Shown one piece after another: positions 17,360 to 26,259 of a DNA stretch of 38,920 nucleotides. The notes beneath the pieces were generated by a model. The model saw only the letters and a program-made list of their open reading frames with translations. It ran no database searches and was not told the DNA's origin. Positions within the stretch are counted from its first letter, which is position 1; the number at the start of each line of letters is the position of its first letter. Origin of the DNA: Anaerococcus sp. AGMB09787 (GTDB lineage Bacteria; Bacillota; Clostridia; Tissierellales; Peptoniphilaceae); assembly GCF_022808955.1 (NCBI RefSeq), contig NZ_JAKZEY010000014.1:1-38920 (forward strand), in the 5' to 3' direction. Both the position numbers and the translations under genes were made by a program.

Positions 17360-17917
17360 ATGGCAAGAGGTATAAAAAGAATAACAGACCTTTCCCTCCT
17401 TACTGCCATGGCCTTAGCCGTATCCCTTATCGAGCATTATATACCCTTGCCCATACCAATTCCGGGTGCAAAATTGGGATTATCTAATATAATATTACTA
17501 GTAAGCCTATATTTTTATGGATTCAAATCGGCGCTTGTAATTGGGATTATGAAGTCGTTTTTGCTAGTCCTTATAACTGGATTTGTAACTTCTTTTTTCT
17601 TTTCACTAACAGGGGCAATCTTTGCTTCTATTTCTATGAACCTAGCCTTAAAGGGACTCGATAAGTCCTTTAGTTTTATAGGAGTTAGTGAGATAGGGGC
17701 GTTTTTCCATAATTTTGGGCAGGTGCTTGTTTCGGTTATAGTTATGGAAAATATTAAAATGTATTACTATTTCCCACTATTAGTTTTCATCGGAACATTT
17801 AGTGGGTTTTTTGTTGGATTAAGCTCAAATTACCTGATAAGGCATATGGAAAAAATTGGGAGAGTAAAATACGATGACAAAGTTGATGAAGGAGATGGAT
17901 CCGGATCAAAGGCCTAG
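17360..17917 (+). CDS. Gx transporter family protein
   Basis: A small membrane protein of 185 residues with about five hydrophobic segments and a glycine-rich PIPIPGAKLGLSN motif near the N-terminus, which marks the Gx transporter family. This family is often annotated as heptaprenyl diphosphate synthase component I, probably wrongly; its substrate is unknown. It is paired with the NusG-II gene, as in other Clostridia. Its 3' end overlaps radC by 44 bases, and its C-terminal tail is hydrophilic (DDKVDEGDGSGSKA). Confidence 0.82.
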   Translation: MARGIKRITDLSLLTAMALAVSLIEHYIPLPIPIPGAKLGLSNIILLVSLYFYGFKSALVIGIMKSFLLVLITGFVTSFFFSLTGAIFASISMNLALKGLDKSFSFIGVSEIGAFFHNFGQVLVSVIVMENIKMYYYFPLLVFIGTFSGFFVGLSSNYLIRHMEKIGRVKYDDKVDEGDGSGSKA

Positions 17918-18554
17918 AGAGAAGCTAATTAATGAGGGCTTTGAAAGTTTATCAGAAAAGGAACTTTTGGCCATTATTATTTCTACAGGCTCTAAGGGGA
18001 AAAACGCCCTGGAGCTTGCCCAAGAAATCTTGGATAGTTTTTCCTATGAAGAACTTAGGGATATAGAAGTAAGAGAGCTATCTAAGATAGGTGGCATCAA
18101 GGCTGCCAAGGCTAGTAAGATTGTCGCATCCCTCCAGTTTGGGATTAGGGTAAATGAGAAGATTTTAGCTAGGAAGATTGAGGCTATAACTTCGCCAAGA
18201 GATGCTTATGAAATAATGAGGGATAAGCTAGAATTTGCCAAGAAGGAGTATTTTTATGTAATCTTACTTAATAGTAAGAACGTAATAATTTCCAAGGAAT
18301 TAATTTCGATTGGGGACCTTAATACAACAATTGTAAACCCAAGGGAAGTTTTTAAGCCTGCTATCAAAAAATCTGCCAATGGTGTTATATTAATCCATAA
18401 CCATCCAAGTGGCAACCCAAGTGCTTCGAAAGAAGATTATCTAGTAACCCAGAGGCTAAAAGAGGCAGGAGAAATTCTAGATATAGATGTGATAGACCAT
18501 ATAATTATAGGCCATAATGACTACTATAGTTTTAAAAGAGAAGGAAAATTGTAA
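17874..18554 (+). CDS. radC: RadC/JAB-domain protein
   Basis: A 226-residue protein with an N-terminal helix-hairpin-helix region (GGIKAAKASKIVA, about 69-81) and a C-terminal JAB/MPN domain whose metal motif is HNHPSGNPSASKED (about 172-185). The name comes from an old DNA-repair assignment that was later withdrawn; its real role is unknown. The start chosen at 17874 has GGGAGAG at a suitable distance. Later in-frame ATGs at 17886 and 17895 are possible, and the core (RPREKLINEGFESLSEKELL) begins soon after. radC next to mreB is the ancient Firmicute order. Confidence 0.9.
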   Translation: MTKLMKEMDPDQRPREKLINEGFESLSEKELLAIIISTGSKGKNALELAQEILDSFSYEELRDIEVRELSKIGGIKAAKASKIVASLQFGIRVNEKILARKIEAITSPRDAYEIMRDKLEFAKKEYFYVILLNSKNVIISKELISIGDLNTTIVNPREVFKPAIKKSANGVILIHNHPSGNPSASKEDYLVTQRLKEAGEILDIDVIDHIIIGHNDYYSFKREGKL

Positions 18555-18563
18555 GAGGTGGAT

Positions 18564-19574
18564 ATGAAATTTAGAATAATTGCTAAGGATTTTGCTATAG
18601 ATCTAGGTACTAGCAATATTTTACTTTATAAAAAAAATGAGGGGCTAATAGCAAATGAGCCTTCCTTTATGCTTTTGGATGAGAATAATACCAAGGTCTT
18701 GAAGGTGGGAGCTGAGGCCAAGGAAATGTTGGGTAAGACCCATGACAAGGTCCATGTAGTTAGGCCTATAGAAAATGGAGTTATAACTGATTTTAACCTA
18801 ACTGAGGCCCTTTTAAATTACTTCTTTAAGAAGATAAACCCAGGCTTTTGCTTGGTTCAGCCAAGGACTTTGATAGCTGTTCCTAACCAAATTACTGATG
18901 TAAAGGCTAGGGCCCTAGAGGATGCAGCCCTTTATGCTGGCTCTAGGGATGTTATTTTGGTTGACCAAAACCTAGCTGCAGCCTATGGGATAGGACTTGA
19001 TCCTGATACAGCTAGTGCAAGTCTAGTGGTAAACCTTGGTGCAGGTCTTAGCGAAGCATCGACCCTTGCCCTTAATGGCATAATTAGTGCCAAGTCCATA
19101 AGTAAGGGTGGAGATTATTTGGACAAGAGGATAGGAGACTACTTTAAGAATAGTCTAAAACTTGAAATCGGTAAGAATACAGCAGAAGAAGTCAAAAATA
19201 ATATCCTATCTCTAAGGATTAGGGATAAATCTTTGACACTTAAGGTAGAGGGTAGAGACCTCGAAAGTGCTATGCCAAAGGAAGTAGAAGTAAATAGTGG
19301 ATCTCTAAAGGAGATAGCTCTTGACTATGCAGACTCTGTATATGAAATGATAGTAGAAGTCTTGGAGAAAACTCCTCCGGAGATATCTAGGGATATTAAG
19401 GATAAGGGGATTTTCTTAACAGGAGGACAAGCTATCTTACAAGGCCTAACAGAATACTTATCATCTAAGCTTTCCTTAAAGGTTTCATATTCAGATAATC
19501 CTCTTGAGGATGTAATCAGAGGTTGTGCAATAATCCTTGAGGATCCAGATAGGTACGCGAAGTATCGTAAGTAG
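18564..19574 (+). CDS. mreB: Diverged MreB-like actin homologue
   Basis: MreB forms ATP-dependent filaments at the membrane that guide cell-wall synthesis in rods. This 336-residue protein aligns along its full length with B. subtilis MreB, and its phosphate-1 loop is kept (DLGTSN, 13-18). Two ATPase sites are altered. The family's IEEP reads VDQN at 133-136, so the catalytic Glu pair is Asp-Gln. The phosphate-2 loop VDIGGGTTE reads VNLGAGLSE, with Asn157 for the catalytic Asp. LTGGG reads LTGGQ. It may still bind nucleotide or act as a scaffold, but hydrolysis is doubtful. GTG at 18558 is an alternative start. It is followed by mreC and mreD. Confidence 0.88.
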   Translation: MKFRIIAKDFAIDLGTSNILLYKKNEGLIANEPSFMLLDENNTKVLKVGAEAKEMLGKTHDKVHVVRPIENGVITDFNLTEALLNYFFKKINPGFCLVQPRTLIAVPNQITDVKARALEDAALYAGSRDVILVDQNLAAAYGIGLDPDTASASLVVNLGAGLSEASTLALNGIISAKSISKGGDYLDKRIGDYFKNSLKLEIGKNTAEEVKNNILSLRIRDKSLTLKVEGRDLESAMPKEVEVNSGSLKEIALDYADSVYEMIVEVLEKTPPEISRDIKDKGIFLTGGQAILQGLTEYLSSKLSLKVSYSDNPLEDVIRGCAIILEDPDRYAKYRK

Positions 19575-19580
19575 GTTCAC

Positions 19581-20474
19581 ATGGCATATAGAAGAAAGAA
19601 AAAAGATAGGAAGGGCTTTGTAGCAACAGTTGTTATCCTCCTTGTTGTTATAGTGGTATCTTCCCAAACAGAAAAATTAAATCAAACAGGATCCAATATA
19701 GCCAACACAATCTTTGCCCCTATTGAGAAGCTAAGCTACTCTATATCTTCTCAAGTTATAGAGCAATTCGAGAGAACTCTAGGTTCCAAGGAAACTAGGG
19801 AGGCTGTATCAAAACTTGAAGAAGAAAATAAGGCCCTAGAGATTGAAAATGCTAAGCTAAATACAATAATAGCTAAGTCTGAATTTTTGGAAATGGAAAG
19901 AAGAGCAGTAGACGAAAGTCCAAACTCCTACATGAAGGCAAGTGTAATAAATACAGATACCAACTCTATGACCAAAAATTTCACTATAGATAAGGGAGCT
20001 GTAGATGGGGTTGAGGTAAATGATATAATCCTTCAAGCCGTAGGAGATTCTTCATATTACACAGGTCTAGTTGGCAAGGTAACTGAAGTCTACCAAACAA
20101 CTTCAAGGGTAGAGACTATCAATAGTCAGTCAAATGATGTATCTTTTATTAACTCTGCCAGCGGAGACTATGGAGTGTTGGATAACTTTACCCAAAAGAC
20201 TATCCAAGGCTATATGATAGATGTGGATAGTACAGTTGCTCCTAAGGATGTTCTCTTGACCTCAGGTCTTGGTGGAGTTTATCCTATGGGAATTTATGTA
20301 GGTACAGTTAGCAATGTAACTATGAGTGAAGATGCCCTTAGGAAAAATATTACTGTTACATCACCAGTTGATTTTTCCCACCTATATAGAGTTTTGATTT
20401 TGAAACAAACCGATCAATATAATGTGGATGAAGTTATAGAAAACGAAGATTACCAAGGAGAGGGCGATGAATAA
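19581..20474 (+). CDS. mreC: Rod shape-determining protein MreC
   Basis: An envelope protein of 297 residues with one N-terminal helix (about 12-28), a coiled-coil (about 70-105, EEENKALEIENAKLN) and the beta-rich MreC periplasmic-type domain. GDSSYYTGLVGKVTEV and VLLTSGLGGVYPMGIYVGTV are clear family matches. MreC links cytoplasmic MreB and MreD to PBP2. It seems intact even though its MreB partner is altered. It overlaps mreD by eight bases. Confidence 0.9.
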   Translation: MAYRRKKKDRKGFVATVVILLVVIVVSSQTEKLNQTGSNIANTIFAPIEKLSYSISSQVIEQFERTLGSKETREAVSKLEEENKALEIENAKLNTIIAKSEFLEMERRAVDESPNSYMKASVINTDTNSMTKNFTIDKGAVDGVEVNDIILQAVGDSSYYTGLVGKVTEVYQTTSRVETINSQSNDVSFINSASGDYGVLDNFTQKTIQGYMIDVDSTVAPKDVLLTSGLGGVYPMGIYVGTVSNVTMSEDALRKNITVTSPVDFSHLYRVLILKQTDQYNVDEVIENEDYQGEGDE

Positions 20475-20958
20475 GTTTAAGACTTTTATAATACTTTTAA
20501 TATCTTTTATTTTGCAAACATCGGTCTTTTCAAAGATAGATATATTTGGAGCTAATGTAAATATTTTTATCCCAGCCATCGTAGCTCTTGCAGTCTTTTT
20601 GGGAGAAAGGGTAGGAGGCTATTCTGCCCTTTTACTAGGACTTGTGGAGGATTTTCTCCTAACTCCTGTGATAGGGGTTAGGGCCTTGTCATATTTTTTG
20701 ATAGGCTATTTGGTAGGAGCGGCTGGATTTAAGGCAAAGAAGGACAGACTTTCAGGTTTAGGTCTAACCATCCTTGCCAGTGTAATTAACTTTATCTTAG
20801 TTTCACTAATCTACTACCTACTAGGTAAAAAGGCTATAGAAATATTTGCCTACCTACCTCTAGGTATTTTTGTAGAAGCTATCCTAAACGGATTAATATA
20901 TTTTATCTACTACTCAATAGTAAAGAAGGTTATGTATATTCCAACTTATAGAATTTGA
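20467..20958 (+). CDS. mreD: Rod shape-determining protein MreD
   Basis: A 163-residue membrane protein with about five hydrophobic helices. LQTSVFSKIDIFGANVNIF at the N-terminus and GLVEDFLLTPVIGVRAL are typical of MreD. The start overlaps the end of mreC, so translation is coupled. In the family it works with MreC in the elongation machinery. Confidence 0.88.
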   Translation: MNKFKTFIILLISFILQTSVFSKIDIFGANVNIFIPAIVALAVFLGERVGGYSALLLGLVEDFLLTPVIGVRALSYFLIGYLVGAAGFKAKKDRLSGLGLTILASVINFILVSLIYYLLGKKAIEIFAYLPLGIFVEAILNGLIYFIYYSIVKKVMYIPTYRI

Positions 20959-20967
20959 GGTGTTTAA

Positions 20968-23900
20968 ATGAATAATAGAAAAGAAAAAAGACTGGTCTTT
21001 ATTGAAGTCCTTGTAGTGATTTTGTTTGTAATAATTGCTGCAAGACTATCAAAAATAATGCTAGTCCAAGGGGACTACTATAGGGATCTATCTGATAATA
21101 GGAAGGTAAAGGAGATAGACGATATAGCAAGCCGTGGTAATATCTACGATAGGAATGGTAATATCCTCGCTACATCCATACCATCCTTTGCAGTTTCCCT
21201 ATACAAGGATCAATTGACAAGCCTGGATGAAGAAGATAGAACTAAAAACATATCCGAGCTTGTAGATATCCTAGAAGAAGACGGGGTCAACTACACAGAA
21301 GACTTCCCAATTAGGTTAAACTCTTTTGAGTACAAGAGTGAAGAAGATTACTTTAGAGAAGATGATATGCCTATAGATAAGGTAGTAAATCTCATCATAG
21401 ATAATGACTTGATTAGGGACTTCATAAGCTCATCTTACAAGAACGATGGAATTGAGTATGAAACAGCCAAGACCTTCCTCTTAGCCCTTAGAAAAAGAGG
21501 AATTGTCCTACCTATCCATGTTGGACAAAGTGAAGACCAGGTAAGCTTGACCTACAAGGACAATGCTGAGGAAAAATTAAAGGAAGTAGGCCACACCATA
21601 GAGGAAGATCCCCTAGATGTAATAACCAAGGAAGTAGGCAAGGATGAATCTGTAATCTTGTCAGTGCTTCAAAATTCCCATGCAAGAAAACTGGCCTACA
21701 ATCTCTTAGCAGGAAATGATTTATTGGGTGACTTAGTTCTAAAAGATTATGCTAGCAAAAATGATGAAGATTTCCTAGAAAAGAAGGCTAAGCTCCACAA
21801 GATTTATGAAAATATCGACTTTGCTTCAGCCCCGGCAGATGATTTTTATGAAATAGTCAAGAAATCTACTGTAGAAGACCTCTTGACCAAGGCTTCTGTA
21901 AATGACAAGGGAGAATACATAATCCCTGCCAATATTTTGATAGAGAACCTATCTAACAAGGGAATTTATCCAAACTTTGAAACAGAAGTTATAACAGAAA
22001 AAGAAGATGATCAAAACGAGTATAGGGTAGAAGTTCGCTTTAGAAACCCTGACGCAGGCTCCCCTGTAGCAAAACTTGCTGAACTTGCTGATGAAAATGG
22101 TCTTTTAAAGGACTTGATCCTATCAGAAGATATAAAATATATGGCCCAAAATTCAAATACAACAGCAAATATTTACCCAAATATTGATATTACTGAGGAT
22201 GACCCAGAAGACTGGACTTATACCTTTAATAAGGACGAGAAGGATTTTTATACCTACTATGCCCAAAAAGATAAGACAAATTCTACCAAGGACATTGTAG
22301 AGATCCTTGCTAATGAAGCTGATGCAGGAAAAATCCTTGCCTACCTCAAAAAAATAAACAATATCGACCAATACAATGACTATGAGGCAGTAGGACTACT
22401 AACTATTGATAACACCTTAAATATGCAAGGTAACTATGGATATAGACCAATAAATGTAGTATATAATCTGGACGAATCAACTGTCCTAAAGATAGAAGAA
22501 AAAATCGACTCATCAGCGGGAGTTGTTGTCGATACAATTCCTATTAGATCCTATCCAAATAGGGAACTAGCTAGCCATATCTTAGGCTACATGGGACCAA
22601 TCGCTACATCAGATGAGCTAGATAAGTATGTAGATGATAGGGGATACCTAAGAGATGAGATCATAGGTAAGACTGGTATAGAAGAAGCCTATGAAGATAA
22701 CCTCAAGGGTAAGAATGGTAAGAGCCTAGTAACTGTAGATTCTAGTGGAAATAGACGCCAAACCATCTCCAAAACTACTTCAAAACCAGGAGATGATATC
22801 TACCTAACAATAGATAAGGACCTTCAAAAACAAGCAGAAGACTCCTTAAAGAATGTCCTAGATTCAATTAGACTAGGAAAAACCTATACTTCTGATTATG
22901 GTAGCTTCAATGCCATAGATCCAGCTCCTAATGCAGAAAGTGGGGCAGTTGTTGTTACAGATGTAAATACTGGTGAAGTCCTAGCCATGGCTTCATATCC
23001 AAACTACGATCCAAATATATTTGCGACGGGAGTTTCATCATCTGACTGGGATTCCCTCCAAGTAGATGAAGGATCTGGTCCATTAGTGCCTAGACCAATG
23101 CTAAACATTGCGACCCAAACAGCTGTAATGCCAGGCTCAACATTCAAGTTGGTATCATCTCTAGCAGCCTTAGAAAAGGGACTAGACCCTCTACAAACAA
23201 ACTATTGCTATGGCTTTATGGATATAGGAAGTAGGAGGTTCTCATGCTTGATATGGACCGAAACTGGTCAAACTCATGGGGAAGAAAACCTCTATGGGGC
23301 CTTGAGAGACTCTTGTAACTACTACTTCTACACCCTAGCCTTAGGCAAAAACCCTAGAGATGAAACAGATCTTGGAGTCAAATTAGAGTTAAATGATATA
23401 AGACTTACTGCAGAGAAACTGGGGCTAGGAGAAAGAACTGGTCTTGAGATTAACATACCTAACGAAACATCTGGTAATATACCAAGTGTAGGAAAGAAGG
23501 TAGAAGTTACCAAGGCTATGCTTAGAAAATACCTAAAAAATAACCTATCGCTCTTCCTAAAAGATGATGTTAAGAAAACAAGGGATGAATTTAATGCTGA
23601 TATTGAAGAAATAGTAAACTTTGCTGATGATCCAGAAAGATGGACCAGGGTTGAGATAATCGACTATCTCGAAGATAAGGGCTATGAACCTATAGGAATC
23701 TATGAAGGGCAAAGAGCAGGACTTGCAGATACAATCAAATTTACTTATTTGAATCAAGCAAGCTGGGATATTACAGATATGCTAAACATTGTTATAGGCC
23801 AAGGACAAAACTCCTACACACCAGCTCAAATGAATAGGGCTATGTCTACCATAGCTAATGGGGGATATTTAAATAAATTTACCTTGATAAATAAAATAGC

Positions 23901-24447
23901 CAGCCATGAGACTGATGAGGTTCTTTTCGAAAATGTTCCTCAAAGGGAAAAAATCGACATTAAAGACTACAACAACTTGGAAGACATAAAATATGGAACC
24001 ATGTTAGTAGCTAAGAACAATCCTATCCTTAACAAATTACCTATTGATATAGGAGTTAAAACAGGAACGGCAGAAGTTGAGGGTCAAAACGAAGATGGTA
24101 GTGACTATTATCCTTATGCTTGGATGATAGGATTTGCGCCATATGATGATCCTCAAATAGCTGTATCAATTATACTTACTCAAGGAGATACATCCTATAA
24201 TGTTTCACCTATTATGAGGGATATTATAGGAAAATACTTTGACCTAAATGTCAATATTTCTAATGATAATGATGACAAGTCTGATGTAAACAAAAGTGAG
24301 TTTGGTCATAGTGGCCACGAAGCCGATGAAAGCTTAGACCATGACCATGGAGATCCATGGAGAGAGGAAGAATGGGTAGAAGAGGGCGCTGGTGAAGAAG
24401 TGAATGAAACTACCGAAACCACAGATGCAGCCGAAGGTGACTTATGA
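20968..24447 (+). CDS. Very large class B penicillin-binding protein (PBP2-like)
   Basis: A peptidoglycan transpeptidase of 1159 residues; PBP2 proteins are usually about 600-750. It has one N-terminal helix (about 9-28), the pedestal start SRGNIYDRNGNILA (about 54-67), and a long non-catalytic region up to about 560. The transpeptidase motifs are S-T-F-K at 724-727, S-C-N at 782-784 and K-T-G at 1031-1033. SxxK to SxN spacing is normal, but SxN to KTG is about 250 residues, with an extra segment rich in Lys and acidic residues near 850-930. The C-terminal 55 residues are acidic with four His (GHSGHE, DHDHGD). It sits directly after mreD, the usual place for PBP2. The start has GAGGTG upstream. 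Confidence 0.92.
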   Translation: MNNRKEKRLVFIEVLVVILFVIIAARLSKIMLVQGDYYRDLSDNRKVKEIDDIASRGNIYDRNGNILATSIPSFAVSLYKDQLTSLDEEDRTKNISELVDILEEDGVNYTEDFPIRLNSFEYKSEEDYFREDDMPIDKVVNLIIDNDLIRDFISSSYKNDGIEYETAKTFLLALRKRGIVLPIHVGQSEDQVSLTYKDNAEEKLKEVGHTIEEDPLDVITKEVGKDESVILSVLQNSHARKLAYNLLAGNDLLGDLVLKDYASKNDEDFLEKKAKLHKIYENIDFASAPADDFYEIVKKSTVEDLLTKASVNDKGEYIIPANILIENLSNKGIYPNFETEVITEKEDDQNEYRVEVRFRNPDAGSPVAKLAELADENGLLKDLILSEDIKYMAQNSNTTANIYPNIDITEDDPEDWTYTFNKDEKDFYTYYAQKDKTNSTKDIVEILANEADAGKILAYLKKINNIDQYNDYEAVGLLTIDNTLNMQGNYGYRPINVVYNLDESTVLKIEEKIDSSAGVVVDTIPIRSYPNRELASHILGYMGPIATSDELDKYVDDRGYLRDEIIGKTGIEEAYEDNLKGKNGKSLVTVDSSGNRRQTISKTTSKPGDDIYLTIDKDLQKQAEDSLKNVLDSIRLGKTYTSDYGSFNAIDPAPNAESGAVVVTDVNTGEVLAMASYPNYDPNIFATGVSSSDWDSLQVDEGSGPLVPRPMLNIATQTAVMPGSTFKLVSSLAALEKGLDPLQTNYCYGFMDIGSRRFSCLIWTETGQTHGEENLYGALRDSCNYYFYTLALGKNPRDETDLGVKLELNDIRLTAEKLGLGERTGLEINIPNETSGNIPSVGKKVEVTKAMLRKYLKNNLSLFLKDDVKKTRDEFNADIEEIVNFADDPERWTRVEIIDYLEDKGYEPIGIYEGQRAGLADTIKFTYLNQASWDITDMLNIVIGQGQNSYTPAQMNRAMSTIANGGYLNKFTLINKIASHETDEVLFENVPQREKIDIKDYNNLEDIKYGTMLVAKNNPILNKLPIDIGVKTGTAEVEGQNEDGSDYYPYAWMIGFAPYDDPQIAVSIILTQGDTSYNVSPIMRDIIGKYFDLNVNISNDNDDKSDVNKSEFGHSGHEADESLDHDHGDPWREEEWVEEGAGEEVNETTETTDAAEGDL

Positions 24448-25055
24448 TATATGTAATTAATTCTGATAATGATAGAGCGAGAGTGAAATTTGCAGTTGCC
24501 CTTGCTAATGACCTAGCAAAATCAAGTAAAACTATCCTCATATCAAACAAAAGAAATGATGAAAATATAGAAGATTACTTTGGTATGGATGGGATTTTTG
24601 CCTATGACATCTATGATTACTTTATGGGTCTAATTGACCTAGATGACTTAATAGTAAAGAGAGATGAAGCTAATTTTATAATTGCTCCCCTCCTTGCTGA
24701 TAAGTATCAGCCTAGTGGGGAAGACTTTAGCAAATTATTAGCAGATCTCCCCTATGAAAATATCATCATAGACAGCCTAGATTTTGACTTAATCAAAGAA
24801 AAAAGGTCTCTTAGAATAGTCGAAAGTGCCTCTATGCCTATTGATATTAAGGAAGAATTTTTCTATATCCTAGGAGATCCTGACTTTGATGATAGAACTA
24901 TGAAGGAAAAAATCGAATCCTATGGCAAAAAATACCTAGGGACTGCCAAGAAAGATAGCAACCTAGTTGACCTTGCAAGATCCCTCGTAAGGGGTGAGGG
25001 CAAGGTAGTTCCTAAAATTGGTTTTTTCGAAAAAATAAAGATGAAATTTAGATAG
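24444..25055 (+). CDS. MinD-like protein without a P-loop
   Basis: A 203-residue protein in the position where many Clostridia have minC-minD. Its outline follows MinD: the first strand MIYVINS, a segment IFAYDIYDYFMGLIDLDDLI that parallels MinD's VYDLVDVVEG and later region, a Walker-B-like IIIDSLD, and a C-terminal amphipathic IGFFEKIKMKFR like the MinD membrane-targeting helix. The deviant Walker A motif GKGGVGKT is missing; residues 7-16 read SDNDRARVKF. ATP binding is therefore unlikely, while membrane binding may remain. No minC or minE is present. Its start overlaps the PBP2 stop (ATGA). This assignment is by pattern and gene order and could be wrong in detail. Confidence 0.65.
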   Translation: MIYVINSDNDRARVKFAVALANDLAKSSKTILISNKRNDENIEDYFGMDGIFAYDIYDYFMGLIDLDDLIVKRDEANFIIAPLLADKYQPSGEDFSKLLADLPYENIIIDSLDFDLIKEKRSLRIVESASMPIDIKEEFFYILGDPDFDDRTMKEKIESYGKKYLGTAKKDSNLVDLARSLVRGEGKVVPKIGFFEKIKMKFR

Positions 25056-25056
25056 C

Positions 25057-25980
25057 ATGTCTTATATATTTGTAGATGAAAAAGAAAAAGCCTTCGGAGT
25101 CATATCCGAGGGCAATATTTGTAAATTGAACTTTTATTCTGATGACCTAAATAATATTTATAGGGGAAGGGTAAAAAATAAAATCGACTCCCTCAATGCC
25201 TATTTTGTAGAATACGATAAGGGTAAGGACATCTTCCTAAACTCATCCATTCCCTACAAGGTAGGCGATAATGTAATAGTCCAATATGTAAAAGAAGGGG
25301 CCAATGGCAAGCTCCCCCAAGGAAGCCTGAATTTCACCATAGAAAATGACTCCTACCAGGTAAGGAGGTACCCTCTAAGAAAAAGACCCTGGCTAAAGGA
25401 GGGGAAGGCTAAGGATAAACAAAAAGCTAAGGACCTATGGGACCTCAAGGAAAAACTGATAAATGAAGAAAAATTCTACCCAACCCCCAAAGTCCTCTAC
25501 AAGAGGTCAGAACTAGATAGGTTTTTGGAAGCTAATAGGGATATGGAAGTCAATAAGGTCGACTTGAGAGAGCTAAGAGAATTTACTGACCTGGTAGAAA
25601 AATTGAAGGATAAGAGGGTTTATTATAAGGACCTATCGCTTATAATTGAAGAACTTGAGACCCTTACTGTAATAGATGTAAATTCCTCATCCAAAAAATC
25701 TAAAAATAATAAGGATAAGTACTTGGAAAATATAAACCTCGCTCTCGTAGATACCATAGTACAAGAGCTTAGCCTCCGTAATATAGGGGGAATGATTGTA
25801 ATTGATTTTCTAAGAAATAAGGATAAAGAAAGAATCGAAAAAGCCATGACATTAGCCCTGGAAAGAAATAATTTACCATGTAAGTCTTACGGCTTTAGCC
25901 AAATGGGCCTCTTTGAGATAAGTATCGAAAGACGTGGAGATAGCCTAAGAAAAGAACTTGCTAAGAGAAATCTCCTTTGA
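25057..25980 (+). CDS. Short ribonuclease E/G family protein
   Basis: An endoribonuclease of the RNase E/G family, 307 residues. An S1-like domain lies at about 30-95 (YRGRVKNKIDSLNAYFVEY). The metal-binding aspartates are D207 in TVIDVNSSS and D250 in IVIDFLRN, 43 residues apart, exactly as D303 and D346 of E. coli RNase E. LRNIGG is also conserved. After the FSQMGLFEISIERRGDSL segment the protein ends, so the CPxC zinc-link and small domain of RNase G are absent. Without the zinc link it may not form the usual tetramer. It begins two bases after the MinD-like stop with no clear ribosome binding site, suggesting coupled translation. Confidence 0.85.
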   Translation: MSYIFVDEKEKAFGVISEGNICKLNFYSDDLNNIYRGRVKNKIDSLNAYFVEYDKGKDIFLNSSIPYKVGDNVIVQYVKEGANGKLPQGSLNFTIENDSYQVRRYPLRKRPWLKEGKAKDKQKAKDLWDLKEKLINEEKFYPTPKVLYKRSELDRFLEANRDMEVNKVDLRELREFTDLVEKLKDKRVYYKDLSLIIEELETLTVIDVNSSSKKSKNNKDKYLENINLALVDTIVQELSLRNIGGMIVIDFLRNKDKERIEKAMTLALERNNLPCKSYGFSQMGLFEISIERRGDSLRKELAKRNLL

Positions 25981-25994
25981 AATTTTAATAAGAA

Positions 25995-26044
25995 AAGAGC
26001 TAGATAATCACTTAATAAAGTCCTTCACTAGCTCTTCTTTTTTT
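25995..26044. terminator. Terminator between convergent genes
   Basis: A perfect nine-pair stem, AAGAGCTAG (25995-26003) with CTAGCTCTT (26028-26036), is followed on the plus strand by a C and seven T. It closes the long plus-strand transcript. Its right arm lies within the last codons of the minus-strand GIY-YIG gene, and the left side is A-rich, so it could work in both directions. Confidence 0.75.
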
Positions 26045-26259
26045 GCCTTAGATAATTTCTTGATCCTGTATTCTAATTTTAAGCCAGTAGATTTATCGGC
26101 AACCTCCCTATAAAAAACTAACTTTACAGGTCGCCTTGCCCTCGTGTACTTGGCTCCCTTGCCAGAATTATGGGCCTTAACTCTATTGTCGAGATTAGTC
26201 GTGTATCCGGTATATAGTGAATTGTCCCTGCATCTTAGCATATAAACAAAATGTCCCAT
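26008..26259 (-). CDS. GIY-YIG nuclease-superfamily protein (UPF0213/YhbQ-like)
   Basis: A small single-domain protein of 83 residues. The GIY-YIG core is FVYMLRCRDNSLYTGYT, with the pairs VYML and YTGYT, followed by Arg in NLDNRVKAHNSGKG and the conserved KYTRARRPVKLV. Members are small predicted nucleases of unclear biological role. The ATG at 26259 overlaps the recX stop; an in-frame TTG at 26262 is less likely. It is the last gene of the recX transcript. Confidence 0.87.
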   Translation of the reverse strand: MGHFVYMLRCRDNSLYTGYTTNLDNRVKAHNSGKGAKYTRARRPVKLVFYREVADKSTGLKLEYRIKKLSKAKKEELVKDFIK

